A stretch of DNA of 64,000 nt from contig NZ_JAZHSB010000001.1 in the NCBI RefSeq assembly GCF_036924715.1, forward strand, positions 5,943,001 to 6,007,000, in the 5' to 3' direction. Source of the DNA: Bradyrhizobium sp. AZCC 1721 (GTDB taxonomy: Bacteria; Pseudomonadota; Alphaproteobacteria; Rhizobiales; Xanthobacteraceae). The position numbers and the translations under genes are program-made. Positions 49,521 through 58,431 of this stretch are shown one piece after another. The first letter of the stretch is position 1. Each line of letters opens with the position of its first letter. The notes beneath the pieces were generated by a model that worked only from the letters and a program-made list of their open reading frames with translations, was not told where the DNA came from and did not search any database.

Positions 49521-51098
49521 ATGACGCACGTCACGCTGCGCCCGGAATTCGAAACGTTGATCGACCCCTATGCGCCGGTCGGCCAGGTCGGCACCGGCTT
49601 CGAATTCACGGAAGGGCCGATCTGGCATCCGATTCATCAGTATCTGCTGTTTTCGGACATGCCCGCCGACGTGCGCCGGCGATGGGACGCCAAGCGCGGT
49701 GTCGTCGAGGTCAAGCGCCCCTCCAACAAATGCAACGGCATGACCTATGACGCCGGGCTCAATTTGATCGTCTGCGAGCACGCCACCTCGTCATTGATCC
49801 GCGAACGTCCCGACGGAAGACGCGAAGTGATTGCCTCGCATTTCGAGAATCAGGAGCTCAACAGCCCGAACGACGTCTGCGTGCATTCGAGCGGCGCGAT
49901 CTATTTCAGCGATCCCTGGTACGGCCGCATGCCGGTCTACGGCGTCGAGCGGCCGCGCCAGCTCGGCTTTCAGGGCGTTTTTCGCGTGCCGCCCGGCGGG
50001 GGCCCGCCGAAACTCGTGGTCGATCGGCACATGTTCGATCAGCCGAACGGCCTTTGTTTCGCGCCCGACGAGCGCCTGCTTTACGTCAACGACACCACGC
50101 AGGCGCTGATCCGCGTCTTCGACGTCGAAACTGATGGCTCGCTCGCCAACGCGCGCGTCTTCGCCAGCGGCATCCGCTCCGAGCTCGAGCCCGGCCTGCC
50201 CGACGGCATGAAGTGCGACCAGCGCGGCAATGTCTGGGTCACGGCGCCCGGCGGTGTCTGGGTCTATTCGCCATCAGGCGAGTTGCTCGGCAAGGTGCGC
50301 GTTCCCGAACTCGTCGCCAATCTCACCTGGGGCGGACCCGAGTTTCGCACGCTCTATCTGACCGCCACGCATTCGGTCTATGCGATTCCGGTCAAAGCCG
50401 GGCCGCGCCATGAGCCCTATATGAGCGGGCGGATTTCGACCGGCCCCGATATCGGTGCCGCGCAGCCCGCCTCACCACAACTTACCAGCGGCGACATGCA
50501 ACTCGATCCGCGCCGCTGCGCCATGATCATTCAGGATTTGCAGAACGACGTGATCATGGAGGGCGGCGCGTTCGCCGATTCCGGATCGCCCGTCCATGCG
50601 CGGCAGCAGCGGGTGGTCGACAATGTCCGCCGCCTTGCCGAGGCCGCACGGGCCCGCGGCGTCGTCATCATCCATGTCTGGTTCATCGTCGAACCGGGCG
50701 CGCCCGGCGTCACGCTCAACGCTCCCTTGTTCGAGGGGCTGGTCGATAGCGGCGCGATGGTGCGCGGAAGCTGGGGCGCCGCGCCGGTTCCGGGGCTTGA
50801 GCCGCGCGCCGGCGATTTCGTGGTCGAGAAGATGCGCATGAGCGCCTGGGAGGGCACGCGGCTGGAAACCATCCTGAAGGCGACCGGCCGCGACATGATC
50901 ATCAACACCGGCGCCTGGACCAACATGTCGGTCGAGCACACCGCCCGCACCGGCGCAGACAAGGGCTACTTTATGGTCGTGCCGGAAGACTGCTGCTCGA
51001 CCATGAACGCCGACTGGCACAACGCCTCCATCAATTTTGCCATGCAGAACGTCGCCGTCGTCACCAACGCCGATGCGGTTATCAGGGGATTAGGATGA
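49521..51098 (+). CDS. SMP-30/gluconolactonase domain fused to an isochorismatase-like domain
   Basis: The 525-residue protein joins two hydrolase folds in one frame. Residues 1-320 are an SMP-30/gluconolactonase six-bladed propeller with the metal residues in FTEGPIW (Glu, about 31), LNSPNDV (Asn, about 117) and LPDGMKCD (Asp, about 233). Residues about 330-525 are an isochorismatase-like domain: AMIIQDLQNDV (Asp), FVVEKMRMSAWEGT (Lys) and NTGAWTNMSVEHTARTG. In active members the last motif has Cys (N-V-C-V-E-S-T-A-R); here it is Ser, so this domain may be inactive or altered. The propeller should open a sugar-type or other lactone. Confidence 0.88.
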   Translation: MTHVTLRPEFETLIDPYAPVGQVGTGFEFTEGPIWHPIHQYLLFSDMPADVRRRWDAKRGVVEVKRPSNKCNGMTYDAGLNLIVCEHATSSLIRERPDGRREVIASHFENQELNSPNDVCVHSSGAIYFSDPWYGRMPVYGVERPRQLGFQGVFRVPPGGGPPKLVVDRHMFDQPNGLCFAPDERLLYVNDTTQALIRVFDVETDGSLANARVFASGIRSELEPGLPDGMKCDQRGNVWVTAPGGVWVYSPSGELLGKVRVPELVANLTWGGPEFRTLYLTATHSVYAIPVKAGPRHEPYMSGRISTGPDIGAAQPASPQLTSGDMQLDPRRCAMIIQDLQNDVIMEGGAFADSGSPVHARQQRVVDNVRRLAEAARARGVVIIHVWFIVEPGAPGVTLNAPLFEGLVDSGAMVRGSWGAAPVPGLEPRAGDFVVEKMRMSAWEGTRLETILKATGRDMIINTGAWTNMSVEHTARTGADKGYFMVVPEDCCSTMNADWHNASINFAMQNVAVVTNADAVIRGLG

Positions 51099-51111
51099 CC
51101 AGAGCGCGGCC

Positions 51112-51738
51112 ATGCCAAAACTCTTTCACCTGAGCTGCTCGCCGCGCGCGGACTCGGAATCTTCGGCCGGCGCGCACGTTTTTATCGACCGCTTCCGCCA
51201 GGCGCGGCCGGACTGGGACATCGACGTGATGAACCTGTGGCGGGATCACCTGCCGGAATTCGAGGGTTATGTACTGGAGGCCAAATATGCCCGCATCAAT
51301 GGGCGGGCCTTCACCGATTCACAGCGCGACGCCTTTGCGGTCGCCGAGCGCATCGCGCTGCGGTTCGCGCTCGCCGACCGCGTGCTGATTTCGACGCCGA
51401 TGTGGAATTTTGGGATTCCTTACAAGCTGAAACAATGGATTGACGTGATCACGCAGCCTGGGCTTACGTTCCGGTTCGATCCCGCGCAGGGATATCTGCC
51501 CTTGGTCGCAGACAGACCGACGGTGGTGATCCTGGCAAGCGGCAGCGACTTCGTCACCGGCATGAATCGCGGCCGCATCGACATGGCGACGCCTTACCTG
51601 CGCGAGGCGCTGCGGTTCATCGGCGTCAGCAATGTGCGTTTCGTGCCGATCGGACCGACGACCGGGCCGCTCGAACCGATCCGGGCGGCTCGCGAAGGCG
51701 CGCATCGGCGGCTGGCCGAGATGGCTGCGCGATTCTAG
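51112..51738 (+). CDS. FMN-dependent NADH-azoreductase-like flavoprotein
   Basis: The 208-residue flavodoxin-fold protein matches AcpD/AzoR. LFHLSCSPRADSESSAGAHVFIDRF carries the FMN phosphate loop (SPR-S-S), STPMWNFGIPYKLKQWIDVITQPGLTFRF (about 95-122) is the family signature around the flavin, and VILASGSDF is near 142. Such enzymes reduce azo bonds and quinones by two electrons. It follows the propeller fusion by 13 bases and may reduce a quinone intermediate of the pathway. Confidence 0.87.
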   Translation: MPKLFHLSCSPRADSESSAGAHVFIDRFRQARPDWDIDVMNLWRDHLPEFEGYVLEAKYARINGRAFTDSQRDAFAVAERIALRFALADRVLISTPMWNFGIPYKLKQWIDVITQPGLTFRFDPAQGYLPLVADRPTVVILASGSDFVTGMNRGRIDMATPYLREALRFIGVSNVRFVPIGPTTGPLEPIRAAREGAHRRLAEMAARF

Positions 51739-51811
51739 CTCGCAGGGTTGGCGGAACCGGAATACTTGCGGCAATATAGCGCTCACCGGACCGCGTCGAA
51801 GGAGATCTCCG

Positions 51812-52825
51812 TTGAAGTGCTACGAACTACAGGGACCGAGCGGAATCGATGGACTTGCCCTCGTGGACAAGCCCGTGCCGGAGCCCGGCGACGGCCAAGT
51901 GCTGGTTCGGCTCAGGGCGGCAACGCTGAACTATCGCGATCTCATTACGGTCAAGGGCGGTTACGGCTCGCGTCAGAAATTTCCACTCGTGCCGGTTTCG
52001 GACGGCGCGGGCGTGGTCGAGCGGGTCGGTCCGGGCGTGCGAGAATTCGCAGCCGGCGACCGCGTCATCGGCAGCTTCTTCGAAAGCTGGATCGGCGGCG
52101 AACCGAGCGAAGCAAAAATGCGCTCAGCCCTTGGCGGCGCGGTCGACGGCGTCCTTAGCGAGTATCGCGTCTTTCCGAAGCACGCGCTGGTCCGAACGCC
52201 GGAGCACCTCAGCGACATCGAAGCCGCCGCGCTTCCCTGCGCCGGGCTCACGGCCTGGAGCGCGATCGTCAAGCTCGGCGGCATGAGGCCCGGTCAAATC
52301 GTTCTGACGCAGGGGACGGGCGGCGTATCCCTGTTCGCAGTTCAGTTCGCCAAAATGTGCGGCGCGCGCGTCATCGCAACCTCGTCCAGCGATGCAAAGA
52401 TCGAACGCCTCAAGCAGCTCGGAGCTAACTTTACATTGAACTACAGGACGACACCCGACTGGGGGAAGAAAGCCCGCGAATGGAGCGGTCACGGCGTCGA
52501 TCTGGTCGTGGAGGTCGGCGGTGTCGGCACGTTAAATGAATCGATCCGGGCGACCAGGATCGGCGGCACGATCGCGTTTATCGGCGTGCTCGCCGGCCCG
52601 CCGCCGTCCGACCTGCGGTTACCCTTGATGGTCATGCAGCAGCAGCGGTTGCAGGGCGTCACCGTCGGATCGGTCGAGGATCTCCAGGCGATGGTGGATG
52701 CGATCACCACCAACGGCATGAAGCCGGTGATCGACAGAACGTTCAGTTTCGATCAGACCAAGGACGCTTTTGCGCACATGGAGAGCGGCGCGCATTTCGG
52801 CAAAGTGGCGATCGAGATCGGGTGA
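51812..52825 (+). CDS. zinc-independent alcohol dehydrogenase/quinone oxidoreductase-like MDR protein
   Basis: The 337-residue protein starts at TTG 51812 with GGAG seven bases upstream; no ATG fits. LNYRDLITVKGGYG and PLVPVSDGAGVVERVGPGVREFAAGDRVIG (about 38-85) are the GroES-like domain, and IVLTQGTGGVSLFAVQFAKMCGARVIATSSSDAKIERLKQLGA (about 164-206) is the NADP-binding Rossmann part. Structural- and catalytic-zinc cysteines are largely absent, which points to the zinc-independent quinone-reductase side of the MDR family. It is the last gene of the long plus-strand run. Confidence 0.85.
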   Translation: MKCYELQGPSGIDGLALVDKPVPEPGDGQVLVRLRAATLNYRDLITVKGGYGSRQKFPLVPVSDGAGVVERVGPGVREFAAGDRVIGSFFESWIGGEPSEAKMRSALGGAVDGVLSEYRVFPKHALVRTPEHLSDIEAAALPCAGLTAWSAIVKLGGMRPGQIVLTQGTGGVSLFAVQFAKMCGARVIATSSSDAKIERLKQLGANFTLNYRTTPDWGKKAREWSGHGVDLVVEVGGVGTLNESIRATRIGGTIAFIGVLAGPPPSDLRLPLMVMQQQRLQGVTVGSVEDLQAMVDAITTNGMKPVIDRTFSFDQTKDAFAHMESGAHFGKVAIEIG

Positions 52826-52857
52826 AGCGCCTTCCCGCTAACCCGCGGCCCATTCCG

Positions 52858-53742
52858 TCAGCGGCGCGCATGACCGCCCGGATCGCCGTTGTCTGATAAA
52901 ATCTGGGCCGCGCCGCCGACGCCACGTCGGAACGCCTCATCGAAAGTCACGCCGCGGATTTGCCAGCGGTGCGTCCGGCCTTGCCAGTCCATTCGCCAAC
53001 GCGTGACCCACCCAAGCTCGCGATCATTCCAGACCAGATGTCCGACCAACGCGAGTTCCCCACCCTGCTCGGTCGCGAGCGGCGCCAGAGTCGAGGACGG
53101 CACAGTCTCGAGCTTCGCGCCTTCGAGGCCCGATTTCGCCAACGCAGCCATGCTGGGCAGCACGATGTTCATCCCGCGCCTGTCGGCGGCTGCGAGCAAC
53201 GCGTCGCGCTGCAAATCGGACTGAGCTCCATCCGCCGTGACGATAAAGTTCCTCGGGCCGTTCTCCATCCCGACAAAGACGGCAAGGCGCGGGCGATGTG
53301 AAAGCCACGGCTTGAGACCAAGCGCCTTGAGAATGTCGTCGATTTTCTTTTCCTCGAAGTCGACCGTCAGGTCGTAGGGCCGATCGCGGGTGCCCTGCTC
53401 GTCACGAATGGGCTTGCCCGAAAACTGGTCGCGATAACTGAATGCCCTGACGAAACTTTTCGCGTTCGATTTGTACGTCGCCAATCGACGGTCACCTGCG
53501 AGTTTCTGCGCGCCGGACACCTTGATCAGGACGTCCTCCAGACAGGAGGCAAAGCCGATGATGCGGTTGGCCTCGCCCTGCCCCGTGACGACGGTCTGCG
53601 CCCGATACAGATCAGCTCCCGCCGCCGCCATCGCGCTCGCGCACCAAACCAGGGTTACTGCTAGGAGTATCCTGACGATGGCGCTGATAGCACCAAGCCA
53701 CATCAAAACAGGCTGGCGTCTCGTCATAGGCAGATCAACCAT
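52858..53742 (-). CDS. DUF2066 family protein
   Basis: From ATG 53742 the protein is 294 residues (ATG 53727 is the alternative; the frame is open to 53880 without conserved sequence). An N-terminal hydrophobic signal (LMWLGAISAIVRILLAVTLVWCASAMAAAG) suggests export. The mature protein starts with LYRAQTVVTGQGEANRIIGFASCLEDVLIKVSGAQKLAGD, the DUF2066 hallmark, and continues with the C-terminal W-rich region. The function is unknown; the family is often next to purine-synthesis or chromosome-replication genes. It is convergent with the catabolic run and not part of it. Confidence 0.82.
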   Translation of the reverse strand: MVDLPMTRRQPVLMWLGAISAIVRILLAVTLVWCASAMAAAGADLYRAQTVVTGQGEANRIIGFASCLEDVLIKVSGAQKLAGDRRLATYKSNAKSFVRAFSYRDQFSGKPIRDEQGTRDRPYDLTVDFEEKKIDDILKALGLKPWLSHRPRLAVFVGMENGPRNFIVTADGAQSDLQRDALLAAADRRGMNIVLPSMAALAKSGLEGAKLETVPSSTLAPLATEQGGELALVGHLVWNDRELGWVTRWRMDWQGRTHRWQIRGVTFDEAFRRGVGGAAQILSDNGDPGGHARR

Positions 53743-54274
53743 GATGAGGCTTCCGCGATTCCTCAAGCTCTTGTCTTGGAACATTTGTAAATGCGAACGC
53801 CAGAAATATGGTCTTAAGAAAGCCCTGCCGGCTGGTGGGCCTTCAACCCTAGCATTATGTATCTTTGCGCCGAAAAGCATATACGCGGGTCCAATGACAG
53901 GGTTCCGAGTGCAAGATTTTGCCGGGTTTTGAGGTCATTTCACGATCATCGGCGTCTACGCAGGGATCCGCGATGCTGACGGCCTGGCAATTGGCGGCGC
54001 GACGGATACAACTCTTGCTGGTTCCAAGAATTGCTTCTATCGCCATTAGGCTTTAGATTTCGCAATTCGCTCGTCGAAAAATGGGCGCCGCCTGGCGCGC
54101 GCGAGAGCTGAACGTGATCTACAACCGAGCTGGGGGTCGGCGCCTCACGAAAAAGCTGAGGGCTCGACCGCCTGCTATGGCGAGACATGTAGATCGGCTG
54201 TAAGAGAGACCGCCCGCGCGAGGACGACGTCGCCCGCGCGGAAGCTGCAGCGAGCAGCCGGATGGAAATGAACG
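53743..54274. other. 532-bp intergenic region
   Basis: The region separates the divergent DUF2066 and HlyD-like genes and must hold both promoters. CGCCCGCGCG occurs twice near 54210-54240, around a CGAGGACGACGTCG core. No coding sequence, tRNA or clear terminator was recognised. Confidence 0.4.
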
Positions 54275-55348
54275 ATGCGCGAAGACAAGAGCAAATTGCT
54301 GAGATCGCTGACCATCGATCGCAGCGCCAGCAAGGTGGAGCGACCGAAGAGCCGCTGGCTGCCGATCTCGGCGGCCGTTGCCGCCTGCGTTATCGTCGCA
54401 TTTGCCGCCTTTGCCGCCTTCGAATTGCGCAGGCAGGACCAGCCCAAAGAGACGACATCGCAAGCCGCACCGCAGCCAGCCTCACAGCCGCAAGCGCAGC
54501 AGCAGCCTCAGCAGCCCGCAACGAATGGCAAGGCGGCCGGCAGCCTGGCGGCCTCCGGCTATGTGGTGGCGCGCCGCAAGGCAACCGTTGCGGCCGAAAT
54601 TACCGGCAAGGTGGTCGAGGTCTTCACCGACGAAGGCAGGACGGTGACCGAAGGGCAAGTCGTCGCGCGGCTCGACAGCGTGCTGGCTGAAAGGGACTAT
54701 GAACTGGCGCGCTCGCGTGTCGAGACCGCCGACGCCGCCGTGGCCGCGATCAGCGCCGATCTTGAGGATGCGACCCGGATCATGTCGCGGGTACAGACAT
54801 TGTCGCAGAAGAACTTTGCCACCGAGGCTGATCTGACCAAGGCGCAGGCTCGGGTCGGCGTGCTCAGTGCGCAATTGCGCCAGGCGCAGTCGCAACTCGA
54901 GACCGCCAAGATCGACGCCAAGCGCAGCGGCTCGATGCTCGACAAGCACCAAATCCGAGCACCGTTTGCCGGCGTCGTCATCGACCGCAGCGCCCAACCC
55001 GGCGAGATGATTTCACCGATGTCGGTCGGCGGCTACACCCGCACCGGCATCTGCACCATCGTCGACATGGATTCGATCGAAATCGAGGTCGACGTCAACG
55101 AGGCCTTCATCGGCCGCGTCACCCCCGGCGGTCCCGTGAATGCGGTGCTGGATGCCTATCCGGACTGGACCATTCCCGCCTCGGTCATCGCGATCGTGCC
55201 GACTGCAAACCGCGAGAAGGCCACGGTGAAGGTCCGCATTCGCTTCGAAAAGAAGGACCCGCGCATTCTGCCCGACATGGCAGTGAAGGTGAATTTTATG
55301 CGCGAAGCCAAGGCGAACGGCTCCGCCGACGCCAGCGCCGCGAACTAG
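54275..55348 (+). CDS. HlyD-family periplasmic adaptor (MacA-like) of an ABC exporter
   Basis: The 357-residue protein has one N-terminal membrane segment (about 28-50), then a Pro/Gln/Ala-rich linker (about 55-88). A biotinyl-lipoyl half (SGYVVARRKATVAAEITGKVVEVFTDEGRTVTEGQVVARLD, about 92-132), a helical hairpin (about 135-225), the second lipoyl half (IRAPFAGVVIDRSAQPGEMISPMSVGG) and a beta-barrel follow. Adaptors of this kind link inner-membrane ABC pumps to the periplasm or an outer-membrane channel. It is the first gene of a four-gene unit with an ATPase and two FtsX-type permeases. Confidence 0.9.
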   Translation: MREDKSKLLRSLTIDRSASKVERPKSRWLPISAAVAACVIVAFAAFAAFELRRQDQPKETTSQAAPQPASQPQAQQQPQQPATNGKAAGSLAASGYVVARRKATVAAEITGKVVEVFTDEGRTVTEGQVVARLDSVLAERDYELARSRVETADAAVAAISADLEDATRIMSRVQTLSQKNFATEADLTKAQARVGVLSAQLRQAQSQLETAKIDAKRSGSMLDKHQIRAPFAGVVIDRSAQPGEMISPMSVGGYTRTGICTIVDMDSIEIEVDVNEAFIGRVTPGGPVNAVLDAYPDWTIPASVIAIVPTANREKATVKVRIRFEKKDPRILPDMAVKVNFMREAKANGSADASAAN

Positions 55349-55377
55349 CTCCCGACCGATTCAAAGAGGAGACAAAC

Positions 55378-56076
55378 GTGACAGCCGAACACCCGATGGT
55401 TCGCCTTACCGGCGTAAGCAAGCGCTTCACCAAGGGCAAGGAAACCATCTCGATTTTCGACCATCTCGATCTTGCGATTCCCCGCGGCGATTTCGTCGCC
55501 GTCATGGGACCATCGGGTTCGGGCAAGACGACGCTACTCAACCTGCTGGGCGGCATCGATCGCGTCGACGCGGGCGAGATTGCGGTGGCGGACCATCGCA
55601 TCGACGGCCTCTCCGAGGGCGAACTGGCAGCCTGGCGGGCGGCCAATATCGGCTTCATTTTCCAGTTCTATAATCTGATGCCGATGCTGACCGCCGCGCA
55701 GAATGTCGAACTGCCGCTGTTGCTCACCAAATTGCGCAGCAAAGAACGCGCCGAGCGTGTTCACACCGCGCTTTCCGTGGTCGGGCTTGCCGATCGCGTC
55801 AAGCACCGTCCGCGCGAAATGTCGGGCGGCCAGCAGCAGCGCGTGGCGATTGCGCGCGCCATCGTCTCGGACCCGAACCTGTTGCTGTGCGACGAACCGA
55901 CCGGCGATCTCGACCGTCAATCCGCCGACGAAATCTTGTCGATCCTGCAACTGCTCAACGGCGAGCTCGGCAAGACTATCGTGATGGTCACCCACGATCC
56001 CGCGGCGGCAAACTATGCCAAGCGCGTCTTGCATCTCGACAAGGGCCGCTTCGTCGAACGGGAGCTTGCCGCGTGA
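55378..56076 (+). CDS. ABC transporter ATPase, MacB/LolD type
   Basis: The 232-residue ATPase starts at GTG 55378. Walker A is GPSGSGKTTLLNLLGG (about 45-60), the signature is MSGGQQQRVAIARAIV (about 145) and Walker B LLLCDEPTGDLDRQSADEIL (about 166), with MVTHDP after it. The IFQFYNLMPMLTAAQNVELP segment is typical of the MacB/LolD subclass that drives FtsX-like permeases by mechanotransmission. It overlaps the first permease start by four bases. Confidence 0.95.
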   Translation: MTAEHPMVRLTGVSKRFTKGKETISIFDHLDLAIPRGDFVAVMGPSGSGKTTLLNLLGGIDRVDAGEIAVADHRIDGLSEGELAAWRAANIGFIFQFYNLMPMLTAAQNVELPLLLTKLRSKERAERVHTALSVVGLADRVKHRPREMSGGQQQRVAIARAIVSDPNLLLCDEPTGDLDRQSADEILSILQLLNGELGKTIVMVTHDPAAANYAKRVLHLDKGRFVERELAA

Positions 56077-57233
56077 ACGACTTCGATCTGGTAAGGAAAA
56101 ACCTGTTCCGCCGCAAATTGCGCGCGAGCTTGATGATCGTGTCGATCCTGATCGCCTTCATGATCTTCGGTGTGCTCGCCGGATTTTACCGTGCCTTCAC
56201 AGCCGGCGAGGATGCCGCCGCCGCCGATCGGATGATCACGGTCAACAAGATCAACTTCACCCAGCCGATGCCGATCGCCTATTTCAACCGCGTAAAAGCG
56301 GTGGAAGGGGTGCGGCAGGTGACATTCGCCAACTGGTTCGGCGGTTACTATCAGGACCCCAAGAACTTCATCATGGCGCTCGCGATCGAGCCAAACACCT
56401 ACTTCGACGTCTATCGCAGCGAAATCGACGTTCCTCCCGAGCAGCTTCAGGCCTTCATCCGCGACCGCGGCAGCGCGGTGGTCGGTGAAGCGCTGGCGCA
56501 GAAGTGGGGCTGGAAGATCGGCGATCGGATTCCTCTCAATAGCAACATCTTCAGCCAGAAGAGCGGTGGTCATACCTGGGATCTCACCATTGTCGCCATC
56601 GCCAAGGGCAAGGCCCAGCACGTCGATACCAACTTCCTCCTGTTCCAGTATCCCTATTTCGACGAGACCCGCAGCTTCGGAAAGGACACCATCGGCTGGA
56701 TGATCCTGCAGACCACCTCGCCGGAAAACAACGACCGCGTGGCCAAGACCATCGACGCGATGTTCGCCAACTCCACCGCCGAGACCTCGACCGACACCGA
56801 AAAAGCATTCGGCAAGGCGTTCGCGGCGCAGTTCGGCAATATCGCCCTGATCGTGCTATTGGTGGTCGGCGCGGCCTTCATCACCATCCTGATGATCGTC
56901 GGCAACACGATGGCGCTCTCGATCCGCGAGCGCACCCGCGAGATCGGCGTGCTGAAGACGCTCGGCTTCTCAGGTCCGCGGATCCTGACGATGGTGCTCG
57001 GCGAATCCGTGCTGCTGGCGCTGCTCGGCGGCATTCCGGGCCTTGCGATTGCAGCGCTGATTGCGATGGCGCTCCGCACCAGCCTCGCCAACATCGCGCC
57101 CGCGTTTGCAGTATCGCCGACGATAGCGCTGCAGGGATTGGCGCTGATGATCGCGCTTGGATTGATCACCGGGATCATCCCGGCGCTCAATGCCATGCGG
57201 CTCAAAATTGCAACCGCGCTCGGACGGGGATAG
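56073..57233 (+). CDS. ABC transporter permease, FtsX/MacB type (first)
   Basis: The 386-residue protein (GTG 56073) has one N-terminal span (about 18-40), a large extracytoplasmic domain (about 45-260) and three C-terminal spans (about 265-380). FtsX motif RERTREIGVLKTLGFSGPRILTMVLGES lies between. This is the MacB-core layout without a fused ATPase. It works with the ATPase encoded just upstream and a second permease two bases downstream as a heterodimer. Confidence 0.93.
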   Translation: MNDFDLVRKNLFRRKLRASLMIVSILIAFMIFGVLAGFYRAFTAGEDAAAADRMITVNKINFTQPMPIAYFNRVKAVEGVRQVTFANWFGGYYQDPKNFIMALAIEPNTYFDVYRSEIDVPPEQLQAFIRDRGSAVVGEALAQKWGWKIGDRIPLNSNIFSQKSGGHTWDLTIVAIAKGKAQHVDTNFLLFQYPYFDETRSFGKDTIGWMILQTTSPENNDRVAKTIDAMFANSTAETSTDTEKAFGKAFAAQFGNIALIVLLVVGAAFITILMIVGNTMALSIRERTREIGVLKTLGFSGPRILTMVLGESVLLALLGGIPGLAIAALIAMALRTSLANIAPAFAVSPTIALQGLALMIALGLITGIIPALNAMRLKIATALGRG

Positions 57234-57235
57234 GC

Positions 57236-58426
57236 ATGCGTTCGCTTTGGCTTCAAGTGGCGGCGGTCACCGCCATCAATCTCAAGAGCATTTCGCAGCG
57301 CCGCTGGCTTTCGCTCTCGACGGTGATCGCAATCGCACTGGTAGTGATCGTGCTGCTCGCATTCCTGGCGATGGCGAACGGCTTCCAGCGCACCATTGCG
57401 GGATCCGGTGCCGACGACATTGCCATCGTGCTGCGGGCCGGCTCGCAGGCCGAGATCAACAGCACCGTGAGCCGCGATCAGGTGCGGCTGATCGAGGATG
57501 GACCTGGGATTGCGCGCGGTAGCGACGGCAAGCCGCTGATCTCGCCGGAACTCTATCTTGTGGTCGACGGCATCAAGCGCACGACCAAGACCAAGGCCAA
57601 TCTGCCGCTGCGCGGGATCGGCGAACAGGGCTCCGAGTTGCGCAAGGACGTTCGCATCACCGCAGGCCGCATGTTCAGTCGCGGCAGCAACGAAGTGGTG
57701 GTCGGCAAGGCATTGCTGCGGGAATTTGAGGGGCTGGACCTCGGCTCCACAGTATCGTTTGGCGCCACGCGCTGGACCGTCGTCGGCGTGTTCGAGGCCG
57801 GCGGCAGCGTGTTCGAATCAGAGATCTGGGCCGATCTTTCCGTGGTCCAGAGCCTGTTCAACCGCAACAACATCGTCCAGACCGTGCGCGCGCGGCTCAC
57901 CGGACCGGCTGCACTGAATGAGCTCAAAAGCTACAGCGACAACGATCCGCGGCTGAAGCTCGATGTCAAATCCGAAGCGAGTTACTTTGCCGAGCAGGCC
58001 TCGCAAACCTCCGACCTGATTCAGAAACTCGGCTGGCCGCTGGCGATCGCGATGGCGCTCGGAGCGGTCGCCGGAGCGCTCAACACCATGTATTCGTCGG
58101 TCGCCGCGCGCGCGACGGAAATCGCAACGCTACGCGCCATCGGGTTCGGCGGTTTCCCGGCTTTTGTCGGAACATTGGCCGAATCGCTGTTGCTCGCCGT
58201 CATCGGCGGCCTGTTAGGCGCGGCCGCGACTTACCTGATATTCGATGGCGTCACGGCGTCGACGCTTGGCGGCAACTTCACCCAGGTGGTGTTCGACTTC
58301 AAGCTGAGCCCCTGGCTGATCGCCGAGGGCGTGGCACTCGCACTGATCGTGGGCCTGATCGGCGGACTGTTTCCGGCGCTGCGCGCCGCGCGATTGCCGA
58401 TCGTCGAAGGCCTGTATGCGAACTGA
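57236..58426 (+). CDS. ABC transporter permease, FtsX/MacB type (second)
   Basis: The 396-residue protein has the same layout as its neighbour: an N-terminal span (about 22-46), a periplasmic domain (about 50-270) and three C-terminal spans with ARATEIATLRAIGFGGFPAFVGTLAESLLLAVIGGLLGA (about 285-322). The two permeases are only distantly similar, so a heterodimeric pump is likely. No outer-membrane TolC-type gene is near. Confidence 0.93.
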   Translation: MRSLWLQVAAVTAINLKSISQRRWLSLSTVIAIALVVIVLLAFLAMANGFQRTIAGSGADDIAIVLRAGSQAEINSTVSRDQVRLIEDGPGIARGSDGKPLISPELYLVVDGIKRTTKTKANLPLRGIGEQGSELRKDVRITAGRMFSRGSNEVVVGKALLREFEGLDLGSTVSFGATRWTVVGVFEAGGSVFESEIWADLSVVQSLFNRNNIVQTVRARLTGPAALNELKSYSDNDPRLKLDVKSEASYFAEQASQTSDLIQKLGWPLAIAMALGAVAGALNTMYSSVAARATEIATLRAIGFGGFPAFVGTLAESLLLAVIGGLLGAAATYLIFDGVTASTLGGNFTQVVFDFKLSPWLIAEGVALALIVGLIGGLFPALRAARLPIVEGLYAN

Positions 58427-58431
58427 ACGCC

